A DNA stretch of 64,000 nucleotides from contig JAIOPD010000097.1 in the NCBI GenBank assembly GCA_021414115.1, positions 17,092 through 81,091 on the forward strand, read 5' to 3'. The translations under genes and the position numbers were made by a program. This DNA is from Planctomycetia bacterium (lineage in GTDB: Bacteria; Planctomycetota; Planctomycetia; Pirellulales; UBA1268). Below are positions 35,519 through 45,986 of this stretch, piece by piece; position 1 is the stretch's first letter, and every line of letters starts with the position of its first letter. Below the pieces are notes generated by a model. That model had not been told where the DNA came from. It did no database searches and was given only the letters and a program-made list of their open reading frames with translations.

Positions 35519-35524
35519 AGTCAC
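35438..35524 (-). CDS. Possible 28-residue membrane microprotein
   Basis: From a GTG with GGGAG 6 bases upstream, the frame reads TSFVGVLGITLVLFFVVALT followed by GRLILGR and a stop: one clean transmembrane helix with a basic end. It is antisense to the 3' end of the neighbouring two-helix membrane protein gene. The hydrophobic composition and the ribosome site argue for a real gene; the small size and overlap argue against it. Confidence 0.4.
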   Translation of the reverse strand: MTSFVGVLGITLVLFFVVALTGRLILGR

Positions 35525-35630
35525 GGCTGACTCCCGGATCCGGATGGGGGCGGGCGGAATGGGTTCCCGCTCGCTTCAAGGATCGTAGAGGGCGGCGGCT
35601 GGCCCGACAAGACGACCTGCCGCGTCCGCG

Positions 35631-36257
35631 TCACGACCCTGAGCCGCTCCGAAAAACGTCTTCGGCGACCATCGTTCGACCGGTGCGGCCGAGGTCGTCG
35701 AGCGTGCGACGCTGGCCCACCGTGTGCCACGGCGTGACATCCGACAACTCCGGCATGATCTCGAGGATCTGTTCGATCAGCATCGTCACCATCCGGCCCA
35801 CCGGCTGTCCCTCCGTGCGCTCGCGGATCGCTGCGGCGGTCTTCATGAGCTTCACCATCCTTGACCGCTCGAGCACCGGGCCCGACAGCTGATCATCGCC
35901 CTCGACGAGCAGTTCGGCGACCGGCACCTCCAGCACCTGCTGCCAGCGAAGCAGGTCGGAGAGCCGCAGGTCGCATTCGGGCTGCTCCTGATGCCGCACC
36001 ACGGGCAGCGACATGCCGAGCCGGCGGGCGACGTTGCGGAGCGTGACCCCTTGCCGCTGCCGCACCTCGGCGATGCGGTGCAGCGAGGGCTTCGGCTCCC
36101 GCAACCCGCGCCGTTCACGTGTCAAAGAGCCGGCGTCGAACTCGGCGCGTGCCACGTCGGAATGCTCCGTGTCTGCGACCGCACGGGGATCGTCGTAGCC
36201 GGGTTCGGAGTCGTCGAAGTCGTCGCGGCAAATCCGATCGCAATCAACGGTGGCCAT
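35631..36257 (-). CDS. XRE-family transcriptional regulator
   Basis: 208 residues. The N-terminal 50 residues are acidic and variable. A helix-turn-helix follows at about 62-115 (LHRIAEVRQRQGVTLRNVARRLGMSLPVVRHQEQPECDLRLSDLLRWQQVLEVPVAELLV), of Cro/XRE type with an atypical recognition helix. The C-terminal half is helical (RSRMVKLMKTAAAIRERTEGQPVGRMVTMLIEQILEIMPEL) and may mediate dimerisation. Target genes are unknown. It is divergent from ygfZ, with a repeat-filled gap between. Confidence 0.8.
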   Translation of the reverse strand: MATVDCDRICRDDFDDSEPGYDDPRAVADTEHSDVARAEFDAGSLTRERRGLREPKPSLHRIAEVRQRQGVTLRNVARRLGMSLPVVRHQEQPECDLRLSDLLRWQQVLEVPVAELLVEGDDQLSGPVLERSRMVKLMKTAAAIRERTEGQPVGRMVTMLIEQILEIMPELSDVTPWHTVGQRRTLDDLGRTGRTMVAEDVFRSGSGS

Positions 36258-36371
36258 GGGCGGTCCTCCGAACGTGGTACGCGTGTCCGCTACGCCGTGT
36301 GGAGGCTGAAGGCCTGATCCTTCTCGTCGTCGCGGTGCATGGACATACGCGGCTCGCGGTCAAAGCGTTCA

Positions 36372-36398
36372 CTCGGCCGAAAAGTTTTTTTGGCCGAG
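36372..36398 (+). terminator. Terminator-like hairpin
   Basis: CTCGGCC and GGCCGAG form a 7-bp stem around a GAAAAG plus T7 loop; CCAGTTTTTTCG follows. It resembles an intrinsic terminator on the plus strand, yet no gene runs into it from the left, so its use is unclear. Confidence 0.4.
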
Positions 36399-36436
36399 CC
36401 AGTTTTTTCGTGGGGCGGACGCCATATTCCCGGCGC

Positions 36437-36582
36437 GTGCGCTTGGGGCTTCCCGACGGGATGCGGGACGCTCGGGAAGCCCGGAGCGCAAGCGACGGGT
36501 ATCCGGGTGGCATGTCGTGCGGACACCGACGAACGAAACGGGGTGGAGGGCGTATTCCCCGCGCGTGCGCTTGGGGCTTCCC
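36437..36582. repeat. Palindromic intergenic repeat, family A (half plus full copy)
   Basis: A first arm GTGCGCTTGGGGCTTCCC (36436-36453) is followed by GGGAAGCCCGGAGCGC (36474-36489), the unit GACGGGTATCCGGG, the unit GGTGGAGGGCGTATTCCCC, and a second arm GTGCGCTTGGGGCTTCCC ending 36582. The 36474-36582 part is the reverse of the copy at 30606-30714. Neighbouring arms can also pair with each other. Confidence 0.75.
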
Positions 36583-36683
36583 GACGGGTTCCCCGTGCAG
36601 CCGGTCGTGGTAGCCTGCTGTCTCGGTGGCCGATCCTGCCGGTGGTGGCGGATCGACTCCACCGACTCCCTGCGGCTCTCCTC

Positions 36684-37679
36684 ATGGCCAGTGATCCAGC
36701 GACTCTCAGCCACGCTCACGCCGCACTCCGCACCGCCGTCGCGTGGAAGGACCTCCCGGGCCACGGGGTGCTCCTGGCCACCGGCCGCGACGCCGTCCGG
36801 TTCGTGGACAACTTCACCACGGCCGCCCTCTCACGACTGGACGTGGGCCAGGGCGCCGAGGGTTTCTTCACCGATTCGCGAGGCTGGGTGATCGCGTTGG
36901 CGAGCATCCTTCGCACCGCCGACGGGCTCTGGATCGACGCCGCCCCCGGGACCGCGCCGCGACTCCGAGATCATCTGGAGCATTACCACATTCGCGAGGA
37001 CGTGGCGCTCGCCGATGCGTCGGCCGACCGCGCGAGCGTGCTCATCGCCGGTCCTCGGTCAGCTGACTGGATCGCCGCGCGCGCCGCTGCCCCGGTGCCG
37101 GCGCGACTCTTCGATCATGTCGGCATTCTGCTCGGGGGCATCGACGTGCATCTCGCCCGGATGGACTGGTGCGGGCCCGATTGTTTTCTCGTGCAACTCG
37201 CCGCGACGGACGAACACGCCTTCCGACAGTGGCTCGAGGCCGAAGGCCTTCCCCGGGCGGATGCGGCCGCCTTCGAGTGTGCGCGGATCGAAAACCGTTA
37301 TCCGCTGCCCGGCGACATTCCCGACAAGACCCTTCCCCAGGAACTCGATCGGACGGCGCGGGCGATCTCGTTCACGAAAGGCTGCTATCTCGGTCAGGAG
37401 ACGGTGGCCCGTCTCGATGCTCTCGGCCACGTGAACCGCACGCTCGCGCTCGTCGCCATCGAGGGCCCGCCGCCACCGGCAGGCACGCCCGTGACCTGGG
37501 GCGACGAGGTCGTCGGCACGATGACGTCGTCATGCCCGTCAGCCGCCGGCGCTGGAGCCATCGGACTTGCGATCCTGCACCGCAAGTCGCTTGCCGGTCC
37601 CCTGGCGGTGCAGGGCCGCGTCGCTCACGTCGTCACGCGACCGGCGGCGCATGATGCAGCCACGCTGAGGGGCTCGTGA
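36684..37679 (+). CDS. ygfZ: Folate-binding YgfZ-family protein
   Basis: 331 residues. The GcvT-like aminomethyltransferase fold is clear (GHGVLLATGRDAVRFVDNFTTAAL, GEGFFTDSRGWVI-like start), and the YgfZ signature KGCYLGQETVARLDALGHVNRTL is complete, with its reactive Cys. YgfZ uses tetrahydrofolate to help build or repair iron-sulfur enzymes. The frame is open upstream but consists of repeat sequence there, so ATG 36684 is chosen. The stop overlaps the Nudix gene start by one base (TGATG), so the two form an operon. Confidence 0.93.
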   Translation: MASDPATLSHAHAALRTAVAWKDLPGHGVLLATGRDAVRFVDNFTTAALSRLDVGQGAEGFFTDSRGWVIALASILRTADGLWIDAAPGTAPRLRDHLEHYHIREDVALADASADRASVLIAGPRSADWIAARAAAPVPARLFDHVGILLGGIDVHLARMDWCGPDCFLVQLAATDEHAFRQWLEAEGLPRADAAAFECARIENRYPLPGDIPDKTLPQELDRTARAISFTKGCYLGQETVARLDALGHVNRTLALVAIEGPPPPAGTPVTWGDEVVGTMTSSCPSAAGAGAIGLAILHRKSLAGPLAVQGRVAHVVTRPAAHDAATLRGS

Positions 37680-38218
37680 TGGCCGATGAGACCGATCCCG
37701 ACGAACTCTTGCTCGAAACCCGCCGCTTCGCGGTGGTGCGACGGCGGGAACGATTCGCCGATGGCACCTCCCGCACCCGCGAGGTGGTGCTCCATCCCGG
37801 CAGCGTGGTCGTGGTGCCGATGGTGTCGCCCGCCCGTGTCTGCCTCGTCGAGGTCGTCCGCGCGGCGGTCGGTACGACGCTCCTCGAGCTGCCTGCAGGC
37901 ACGCTCGACCGCGAGGAATCGCTCGCCGATGCTGCGCGCCGCGAGCTGATCGAGGAGACGGGCTACCGCGCCGGGCGAATCGAGCCGGCCGGATCGTTCT
38001 GGATGTCGCCCGGCATCCTCCGCGAACGGATGCACCTGTTCGTGGCGGAGGATCTTGTGGCCGGGCCACAGGCCCTCGAACCCGGGGAGCAGATCGAGAC
38101 ACGGGTCGTCGATTGGGACGAAGCGGTGGCCATGTGCGGCGACGGCCGGATCGACGACGCCAAGACGATCGCCGCCATCCTGCTCGTGGATGCCCGTCGC
38201 CACGGTCGATGCGTCTGA
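37679..38218 (+). CDS. Nudix hydrolase, ADP-ribose pyrophosphatase type
   Basis: 179 residues. The Nudix box G-x5-E-x7-REL-x-EE-x-G is complete (GTLDREESLADAARRELIEETG), preceded by LVEVVRAAVGTTLLELPAG, the arrangement of the ADP-ribose pyrophosphatase (NudF-like) group. Substrate is predicted to be ADP-ribose or a related nucleoside diphosphate sugar. ATG 37679 overlaps the ygfZ stop; GTG 37676 is an alternative. Confidence 0.9.
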   Translation: MADETDPDELLLETRRFAVVRRRERFADGTSRTREVVLHPGSVVVVPMVSPARVCLVEVVRAAVGTTLLELPAGTLDREESLADAARRELIEETGYRAGRIEPAGSFWMSPGILRERMHLFVAEDLVAGPQALEPGEQIETRVVDWDEAVAMCGDGRIDDAKTIAAILLVDARRHGRCV

Positions 38219-38231
38219 GGTTCAGACGTCC

Positions 38232-39257
38232 TTATCGCGGAATCTCGTCGCCGCTTCCGGCCGCTGCGCGTCGCGAACGGTCGATCAGGAGCAGCACGCC
38301 GCCAACCATACCGGTGAGGACGGTGCTCAGTCCCCAGAGCAGCGCGATGGCCACTCCCTGTGCTCCGGGCACGCCCTGCTCCGCGAGCAGATACGACATC
38401 GCGTTTTCACGAACGCCAAACCCGCCGATGCTGATCGGGAGCACCATCGCGAGGGCGACCAGCGGCACGACCGAGAACCACAGCGACAGCGGCTGGTCGA
38501 CGCCGAGCGCCCGGCCGCTGAACGCCACCGCCACGGCCCCCCCCATCTGCACGACGAAACTCCAGGCGACGGCCTTCGCGATCAGGCTGGGCCGCTGCTG
38601 GTAGGGCAAGAGCTGTGCCAGGAAGCCGCGGGCCGGATGCGGCGCCGGAAATGCGGCGATCAGGCGGTCGAGAAACGAGACGACCACGAGGAACACCGCC
38701 AGCGCGAGTGCAAGCAGCGCTGTTGCGACGACCAGTGTGGCCGGCAGGCCAAGCGCGTATTTTCGGGCCGCGAGGGCGGCGCCGCCGAGCACCGCCAGCG
38801 CCGAGAGACCCGTGAGCCGGTCGGCGACGACCGAACAGCCCGCCAGCAGCCGCCGCGGTGTCGTCTCGCCGATGCGGTATGCCTTGACGACGTCGCCGCC
38901 AATCGACGATGGCAGGCAAAGGTTGAAAAACATTCCTTCAAAAAACTGCAGCACGAAGAAACGCCGCGGGAAGTCGAAGCCGAGCGGTCGGGCCAGTTCG
39001 GCCCAGCGGATACCCGCCACCACCTGCACGAGCAGACCGGTGACGAGCCCGAGAGTCCACCACGACCAATCGGCCTTGGCCATCACCGTCCACATCCCAG
39101 CCTTGACCCGGCCATCGACATCCTTGTCGTGCCAATCGATGCCGCTGAGTGCATACGCCATCAGGGTCGCGGTCGCCGCGAGCCGCAGGACCATGGTCAA
39201 CCACGGGGGCAGCGCGAACCGTTTCGCGGCGACGGGATTGGATTCGATCGCTTCCAT
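38232..39257 (-). CDS. Flippase-like (UPF0104/YbhN) integral membrane protein
   Basis: 341 residues with about eight hydrophobic segments. The family motifs are RWAELARPLGF, FEGMFFNLCLPSSIGGDVVKAYRIG, VVADRLTGLSALAVLGG and VLPISIGGFGVRENAMSYLL, as in the lysylphosphatidylglycerol synthase TM-region/AglD family. Members of this group are thought to move or modify lipid-linked molecules. It is convergent with the Nudix gene and divergent from the prepilin-peptidase-like gene. Confidence 0.85.
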   Translation of the reverse strand: MEAIESNPVAAKRFALPPWLTMVLRLAATATLMAYALSGIDWHDKDVDGRVKAGMWTVMAKADWSWWTLGLVTGLLVQVVAGIRWAELARPLGFDFPRRFFVLQFFEGMFFNLCLPSSIGGDVVKAYRIGETTPRRLLAGCSVVADRLTGLSALAVLGGAALAARKYALGLPATLVVATALLALALAVFLVVVSFLDRLIAAFPAPHPARGFLAQLLPYQQRPSLIAKAVAWSFVVQMGGAVAVAFSGRALGVDQPLSLWFSVVPLVALAMVLPISIGGFGVRENAMSYLLAEQGVPGAQGVAIALLWGLSTVLTGMVGGVLLLIDRSRRAAAGSGDEIPR

Positions 39258-39380
39258 GAACCTCGAGTCGTACGCCGCATGGACGTCCGTCCGCCAGATG
39301 CCGGCGGTGGATGAATCCCGGCGGCGAGGCGGGTACCCTACACGAAATCACGGCCACAGGCCCATCGGACCCCTTCAACC

Positions 39381-40310
39381 ATGCCGTTCACCGCCCCCTG
39401 GATCGTTCATTTTCCGGGGGCGGAGATCGCCACGGTCACGCTGGCCTTTGCGTGGGGGGCAACGGTCGGCAGCTTCATCAATGTGGTGGTCCATCGGCTG
39501 CCCCGCGGCGAATCGCCGGTCAGCGGACGGTCGCATTGCCCGAAGTGCGGGTCCGCGATTCGCGCCCGTGACAACGTGCCCGTCCTTGGCTGGCTGCTCC
39601 TCCGCGGCCGCTGCCGTGACTGCGACGCGGCAATCTCGCCGCGATATCCGCTGGTCGAGGCGGCCTGCGGCGCGCTCACCGCCGCGGTCGCGGCCGCCGA
39701 ACTCGTCGGGGGCGGCCGCTGGCTGCCGCTGCTCGCAGACGCCTCCGGCCGCGGCATCGATCGCCTCTTGCTCCTGGGGGACTGGCCGCTGCTGATTTCG
39801 TGTGGTCTGCACGCCGCGATCCTGATGACGATGCTCGCCTGGAGCCTGCTCGCCGTGGAATGCGGGTCGCTCGCCTGCCGGGGATCGGCTGCGGCAATCG
39901 TCGGCGTGATCCTGGTCGTGGTCGTGACGCCGCTGGCCGGGCCGGTGGGGGTGTTGCCCGACGGCGGTTCGTGGCCGCCATCGTCTCCCCCTTGGCCGAC
40001 ACTCGTAGCCTCGGTCGCCGGCGTTGCCCTCGGTGCCGTCGCGGGTCGACTCACGGGGGGCGTCGTCGACGGATGCTGCCTCGCACTCCTGGGCGCGGCC
40101 CTCGGCTGGCAAGCCGTAGTGGTCGTAACGGTTGGAACATCCGCCATCCGGTGGGTGACGACGGCTGTCGGCGCGGCATCGAACCGCCGCCCGCATCCCG
40201 GCGCCCCCGGGATTCCGGCGATTGTCACCGCGGCGGCGGTTCAGATTCTCTGCTGGCACCCGATCCTGACGGCCTGGCGGCATGTCATCCGGTTCATGGG
40301 CGGCTCATGA
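39381..40310 (+). CDS. Type IV prepilin peptidase-like membrane protein
   Basis: 309 residues. The N-terminal domain is that of the leader peptidase/methylase family: [73 protein letters not shown], with both CxxC zinc pairs. The C-terminal part has about five transmembrane helices but I do not see the two catalytic Asp in their normal settings: the place of the first reads LLAVECGS (Glu, no Asp) and the GxGD site is at best GVVDG. It could be a divergent enzyme or an inactive one. The DUF1559 pseudopilin at 8494-9423 would be a substrate. Confidence 0.8.
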   Translation: MPFTAPWIVHFPGAEIATVTLAFAWGATVGSFINVVVHRLPRGESPVSGRSHCPKCGSAIRARDNVPVLGWLLLRGRCRDCDAAISPRYPLVEAACGALTAAVAAAELVGGGRWLPLLADASGRGIDRLLLLGDWPLLISCGLHAAILMTMLAWSLLAVECGSLACRGSAAAIVGVILVVVVTPLAGPVGVLPDGGSWPPSSPPWPTLVASVAGVALGAVAGRLTGGVVDGCCLALLGAALGWQAVVVVTVGTSAIRWVTTAVGAASNRRPHPGAPGIPAIVTAAAVQILCWHPILTAWRHVIRFMGGS

Positions 40311-40407
40311 GCCGCCGGTTTAACCACTGGCTTTTGGAACCAACGCATGAAATCGCTTTCCGCCCCGTGTATGATTGGGGATCGTCGATGGGCACTGGTT
40401 CTGCCGT

Positions 40408-41577
40408 ATGAGTTTTCCTTCTCCCATCGTGCCGGTGAATCGCGGGCCGCTCGTCGGCCCCCGGGATGACGACTCGCGCATGCCGCCGGCCCCCGACAGG
40501 CCGACCGCCGCGATCAATCCCGACGAAGGTCTCGTCGAGGGTGCCCTTCGCCGCGTCAAGGAGTTTGCCGCCGACATGCGGTCGCCGGACCAGCGGATGC
40601 CGTGGATCGTGGTCGCGGTGCTCTCCGGATTGCTGATCTACAGCTACTGGCCGGGCCTGATGAACGCCCGGTCGAGTTGGGACAACCCGCAATACCAGCA
40701 CGGCTGGATCGTGCCGGTCTTCGCAGTGCTCATGATCTTCTGGTGGCGAATGCCGGTCACCGAAGTGACTCCCTCGGCGCGTGCCGCAGGAATCGGTTTC
40801 CTTGTGGCGAGTTTCGTCGCCCGGCTGTGGTGCGCCAACTTCCGGATCGTCACCCTCGACATGTACACGTTCGTACCGGCACTGATGGGTGTCTTCCTCC
40901 TCGCCGGTGGCTGGAGCATGTTTCGCTGGTCGTGGGCGCCGATCGCCACCCTGATCTTCATGTATCCGCTGCCCGACGAGGCGACCCGCTACCTGCTCGG
41001 CCCGCTCCAGACCCTGGCAACGATCCTCAGCACCTACGCCTTGCAGACGATCGGACTCGACGCCTACCGCGATGGCAATCGGATCATCCTCGGCGACGGC
41101 CAGGTACTCGGCGTGGTCGACGCTTGCAGCGGCCTGAAGATGCTGACGATCTTCATTTGGCTTGCCGTGATGCTGATGCTGGTCGGCGGTCTTGAATGGT
41201 GGGAAAACCTCGTGATCGCGGCCAGCGCGATCCCGATCGCCTTGGTGTGCAACGCCTTCCGCATCACAACCGTGGGTGTGATGTACAACTTCAACTCCTC
41301 CCTGGCGGAAGGCTTCCACGACAGCCTGCCGGCGGCCCTGTTGATGATGGTGCTGGCCGTCGGCTTCCTCGTGCTCGAAATGAAAGTGCTTTCCTATCTG
41401 GTGGTGACCGAAGACACGGCCCCCATGGCGATGCGCGGGGTCAGTCCCGCGCGGCCTCCGACGGGCCCCGTGGCCCCACCGGCGAAACATGCTGCCTTTC
41501 CGCTGATTCCGGGGGCAAACCTCGGCCAGAAACGTACCGATCAGCCGCCTCCGGAACCTGGCGGAAAAATGGGCTAA
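40408..41577 (+). CDS. Exosortase (planctomycete XrtU-like)
   Basis: 389 residues, eight or so membrane helices. The catalytic triad of exosortases is in place: Cys240 in VVDACSGLKM, Arg285 in CNAFRITTVGVMYN and His304 in EGFHD. The early motifs YSYWPGL and YQHGWIVPVFAVLMIFWWR are also typical. Exosortases cut PEP-CTERM proteins and pass them to the cell surface. The start is ATG 40408, chosen over 40375 by length; no ribosome site is clear. The next genes are a Wzc-like protein and EpsI, the usual exosortase/EPS partners. The PEP-CTERM substrate in this window is the giant protein at 980-8497. Assignment to the XrtU subgroup is inference from host type. Confidence 0.92.
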   Translation: MSFPSPIVPVNRGPLVGPRDDDSRMPPAPDRPTAAINPDEGLVEGALRRVKEFAADMRSPDQRMPWIVVAVLSGLLIYSYWPGLMNARSSWDNPQYQHGWIVPVFAVLMIFWWRMPVTEVTPSARAAGIGFLVASFVARLWCANFRIVTLDMYTFVPALMGVFLLAGGWSMFRWSWAPIATLIFMYPLPDEATRYLLGPLQTLATILSTYALQTIGLDAYRDGNRIILGDGQVLGVVDACSGLKMLTIFIWLAVMLMLVGGLEWWENLVIAASAIPIALVCNAFRITTVGVMYNFNSSLAEGFHDSLPAALLMMVLAVGFLVLEMKVLSYLVVTEDTAPMAMRGVSPARPPTGPVAPPAKHAAFPLIPGANLGQKRTDQPPPEPGGKMG

Positions 41578-41696
41578 ACTGAAGAAATAGTCAGGACCCT
41601 TTTGGCAGAGTTCTCGCGTCAGGGATTTTTGGCCGTCTCGAGCCGCGGCACGATCCATCGCCACGGCGGCCCCGTAATGATGAAACGACGGACCAC

Positions 41697-43943
41697 ATGA
41701 GCGAGCCCCTCACTTCCATGGACGGACCAGCCGCCACCGTGCAGTCGCCCGTCCAGGGTGCGGGCATGCTCGCGCCGATCCGGGACTCCGTTCTCACGCC
41801 CTTTGGCACGCAAGCTGCGCCGTCGCCCTACGGACCGTCCGGTGATCCCCTCGCGGGGGGCGTCGATTACAAGCGGGTCTGGCACGCCTTTCGCCGCCGC
41901 TGGCTGCCGGCCACGGCGCTTGGTCTCTTGCTGGCCACGACGGCCGCGATCCTGACGTGGCTCTTCCTGCCGCGTGGGTTCGAGGCCGTCGCCTGGCTCC
42001 GGGTCCGCGACAAGTCGGGCATGTTCGCCGGAGGCGGACGTGACAACGCCGAGTACGAGGCCTATCGCAAGACGAATGTCGCGCTCATCAAGAGCCCGTT
42101 TGTGCTGCAGTCGGCACTCCGCCGGCCGGGGATCTCGGGCCTTCCGACCGTAGCCAACGAAGAGGATCCGGTCGGCTACCTGATGCGCAACATCCAGGTA
42201 TCGGCTCCGATGGAGTCGGAAGTCGTGCAGGTGAGGCTCCGCGGAGAAGACCCCCGGGAGGTCACGCAGCTCGTCAACGCGGTGACGACGGCATTCCTGA
42301 ACGACGTCGTCAACAAGGAGAAGACCGAACGTCTTCAGCGGCGCGATTCACTGGAGCGGAAGTACAAGGAAAACATGGCCGAGGTCCGCAGCAGCCTCGA
42401 CACCTACAACAACCTGGCCAGGTCGTTGGGCACGTCCGACAGTTCCGAAGTGGCAACGCAACGCAGCCTGCTGCTCGATCACCTCGGCACGCTCCGCGCA
42501 CAGATCAACCAGGCGCAGCGTGACATCGCGCTCATCGATGCCGAGTTGGCCATCAACGACGCCAAGGACCGGGGCGAGATCTCGCCCGAGGAGGCTGTTT
42601 CCGAGGAGACGATCGACGCGATGCTCCAGCGGGATCCACAGTTCGCGGAACTCCTCGAGCGGTTGTCGGCGATCGAGGAGTCGATGGCCTATCAGGCAGA
42701 ACGCAGCGCCCGCGGCAGCAGCGACCCGGCCGTGAAGCGATTGGAATCGATGCGCGAGTCGATGACACGGAGGCTCGAGGATCGCAAGGAGGAGCTGCGG
42801 CCCCAGATCGTCGCGCAGCTTACGCTCGAGTCTTCGGGCCGGCGGACGGGCGGCACCATCGAGAGCCCCGTGATCCTGAAGATGCGGCGGGGACTGCTGG
42901 CCAACCAGCTCGACGTGGCGACGAAGGATTTCGACCGGATCGCCACCGAAGTGAAGAGCCTGGGTGCGGCCAACGCCGATCTCATGGCCCGCAAGCAGGA
43001 AATCGAACAGTTGATGAAGGTGACCGATCAGATGGGGATGCAACTCAACGCGACCGAAATCGACGTGAGCATGCCCAACCGCGTCGAACTCATCGAAGAG
43101 GCAAGCGTGCCGGAGGGGAGTGATGAGCTCTTCCGAACGATGCTGACCGTGCTGGCGGCGGGAGCAGGGCTCGTGCTCGGCGGTGGTGCCGTGGTGCTCT
43201 TCGAGTATCTCCGCGATCGGATGAGCACCGTCGAGGAGGTGCCTCAGCGGCTCGGCCTGCGGGTGATCGGCGCCGTGCCGCGGATCTCACGGTCGCGAAA
43301 GCGGCCCAACGACGGCCACGTGGCCGAGTGCGTTGACGGCATCCGGGCCGTCATCACCCAGACGGGCCGCGAGGCTCCCAAGGTGATGCTCGTGACCAGT
43401 GCCGTCGAGCACGAGGGCAAGACCACGTTCGCCTCGCAGCTCGCGGCCAGCCTGGCCCGGTCGGGCAAGCGAACGCTGCTGCTCGACGGTGATCTCAGGC
43501 ATCCCAACGTGCATCTGGCCCTCGGGCTCGACCTCCGTTCGGGATTTCCCGAACTGCTGCGTGGCGAGATCGGCCACGATGAGGCCGTGCAGCCCACCAG
43601 CATCGACGGCCTGTTTGCGGTGACGGGTGGCACCTGTGATTATGCCGCGATCACGTCGCTGTCGCGGCCGGAGACGGCCGCCGCGATCAAGCATTTCCGG
43701 GAGTCGTTCGACCACGTCGTCATCGATGCCGGACCGGTCCTCGCGTTTGCTGACGTGCTGCTCCTCGGCCAGTTGAGCGATCTCGCGATCGTCGTGACGA
43801 TGCGCGACGTCAGCCGCGTGCCGCTGGTGAGCAGCGCCGTCGAACGGCTGCGGTCGGTGGGTGTTCGCGTGCTGGGGACGGTCGTCAACGGCGTGATCGA
43901 TTCGGCGCCGCGGCGTCTCTACTCGTCGCCCGCCCCAGTCTGA
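41697..43943 (+). CDS. Wzc-like polysaccharide chain-length regulator / tyrosine kinase
   Basis: 748 residues. Residues 55-105 hold a Wzz-type N-terminus and membrane helix (LPATALGLLLATTAAILTWLFLP). A long coiled coil (about 200-460) and a second helix (about 478-505: FRTMLTVLAAGAGLVLGGGAVVLFEYLRD) follow. The C-terminal kinase domain has a Walker A-like SAVEHEGKTTFASQLA, Walker A' LLLDGDLRHPNVHLALG and Walker B HVVIDAGPVLAFAD. Only one Tyr is left in the short tail (RRLYSSPAPV), so the usual C-terminal Tyr cluster is missing. It likely controls export or length of an exopolysaccharide with the neighbouring genes. Confidence 0.88.
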   Translation: MSEPLTSMDGPAATVQSPVQGAGMLAPIRDSVLTPFGTQAAPSPYGPSGDPLAGGVDYKRVWHAFRRRWLPATALGLLLATTAAILTWLFLPRGFEAVAWLRVRDKSGMFAGGGRDNAEYEAYRKTNVALIKSPFVLQSALRRPGISGLPTVANEEDPVGYLMRNIQVSAPMESEVVQVRLRGEDPREVTQLVNAVTTAFLNDVVNKEKTERLQRRDSLERKYKENMAEVRSSLDTYNNLARSLGTSDSSEVATQRSLLLDHLGTLRAQINQAQRDIALIDAELAINDAKDRGEISPEEAVSEETIDAMLQRDPQFAELLERLSAIEESMAYQAERSARGSSDPAVKRLESMRESMTRRLEDRKEELRPQIVAQLTLESSGRRTGGTIESPVILKMRRGLLANQLDVATKDFDRIATEVKSLGAANADLMARKQEIEQLMKVTDQMGMQLNATEIDVSMPNRVELIEEASVPEGSDELFRTMLTVLAAGAGLVLGGGAVVLFEYLRDRMSTVEEVPQRLGLRVIGAVPRISRSRKRPNDGHVAECVDGIRAVITQTGREAPKVMLVTSAVEHEGKTTFASQLAASLARSGKRTLLLDGDLRHPNVHLALGLDLRSGFPELLRGEIGHDEAVQPTSIDGLFAVTGGTCDYAAITSLSRPETAAAIKHFRESFDHVVIDAGPVLAFADVLLLGQLSDLAIVVTMRDVSRVPLVSSAVERLRSVGVRVLGTVVNGVIDSAPRRLYSSPAPV

Positions 43944-43988
43944 ATGTGTCGGCGGTCGTCTACTTGATCGAGGGGAGGGGAAAGCGTC

Positions 43989-44780
43989 GTGAAGACATCC
44001 ACGTCGGGATTGCTCACGCTCGCCGGTGCCACACTGCTCGTGGTGGGCGTCACCGTCGTTCAGGGCCTGTGGACGGAGCGGTGGAAAGACCGTCGCGTCA
44101 GCAAGGAACTGGAAAACGCTGCCACGCTGCTCGAGAAGACGTTTCCGGAGAGCTTCGGTAACTGGAGCATGGAGCGGGATCTCGAGGGTGACGCGAAGGA
44201 ACTGGAACGTGCCGGCGCGGTGGGACACATCTCCCGGCTGTACCGTAACAAACGCACGAAGGCTCGGGTCTCGGCCTTCGTGGTCTGCGCGCGGCCCCAC
44301 GACGCTTCGGGCCACACTCCCGACCGTTGCTATCCCGGCGCCGGCTTCGAGATCGGCGAGGCGGAGCATCGGCAGACGATTCCTCTGCCCGACGGCCGGT
44401 TGGCGGAAACCTTCACCGGCACCTTTCGCAAGACGGGACAGACGCTCCGCATCTTCTGGACCTACGGGATTCGTGACGCCGCCAGCATCGAGAAAGAGGA
44501 CGTCGCCACGAGAAGAGCGTGGATCGCGCCGCAGATCGCCCGCATTGCACTGGCGGGCGAACCGGCCGTCTACAAGCTCTACGCGATCGTTGACGAGACG
44601 CGGCTGAGCAGCACGCAGTCGATGGTGGAATGTGAGGATTTCCTCGCCAACCTCCTGCCCGCCCTCGATGCCGCCATGGCTGGCAAGGAGAACGCTCCAG
44701 GGCCGGCCTCCGACGGCGCTCCCCCGGCCGCTGACGAGACGACTCCCCGCCCCCAGGAAACGGCCGGTCCTGTTGGCTGA
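43989..44780 (+). CDS. EpsI-like exosortase-associated protein (DUF3485)
   Basis: 263 residues with an N-terminal membrane anchor (LLTLAGATLLVVGVTVVQGL). The signature VCARPHDASGHTPDRCYPGAGFEIG, a Cys-x-n-His-x-Pro-x-x-Cys-Tyr motif, identifies the EpsI family. EpsI partners an exosortase in exopolysaccharide systems; the exact activity is unproven. GAGGGGAGGG precedes the start. It lies 45 bases behind the Wzc-like gene. The last 40 residues are Pro/Ala-rich and probably disordered. Confidence 0.88.
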   Translation: MKTSTSGLLTLAGATLLVVGVTVVQGLWTERWKDRRVSKELENAATLLEKTFPESFGNWSMERDLEGDAKELERAGAVGHISRLYRNKRTKARVSAFVVCARPHDASGHTPDRCYPGAGFEIGEAEHRQTIPLPDGRLAETFTGTFRKTGQTLRIFWTYGIRDAASIEKEDVATRRAWIAPQIARIALAGEPAVYKLYAIVDETRLSSTQSMVECEDFLANLLPALDAAMAGKENAPGPASDGAPPAADETTPRPQETAGPVG

Positions 44781-44868
44781 AGCGGAGCCGGTGCCCTCTC
44801 CGATCCGAGGGGGGCGCGGCCCCGTTGGTGTGATCCGGGGGATCGGATAGCGTCTGGACGCGATCTGA

Positions 44869-45969
<1,101 letters not shown>

Positions 45970-45986
45970 AGACAGCCTCGACGGGC

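Larger units (their letters stand above)
36258..36683. other. 426-bp intergenic region with hairpin and repeats
   Basis: No gene is seen. It contains a hairpin with a T-rich loop (36372-36398), an extra half and a full copy of palindromic repeat family A, and the upstream regions of the two divergent genes. Confidence 0.6.

Noticed and set aside
36339-36683. Upstream extension of ygfZ
   Set aside because: The extension is translated family A repeat and hairpin sequence, so it is unlikely to be coding.
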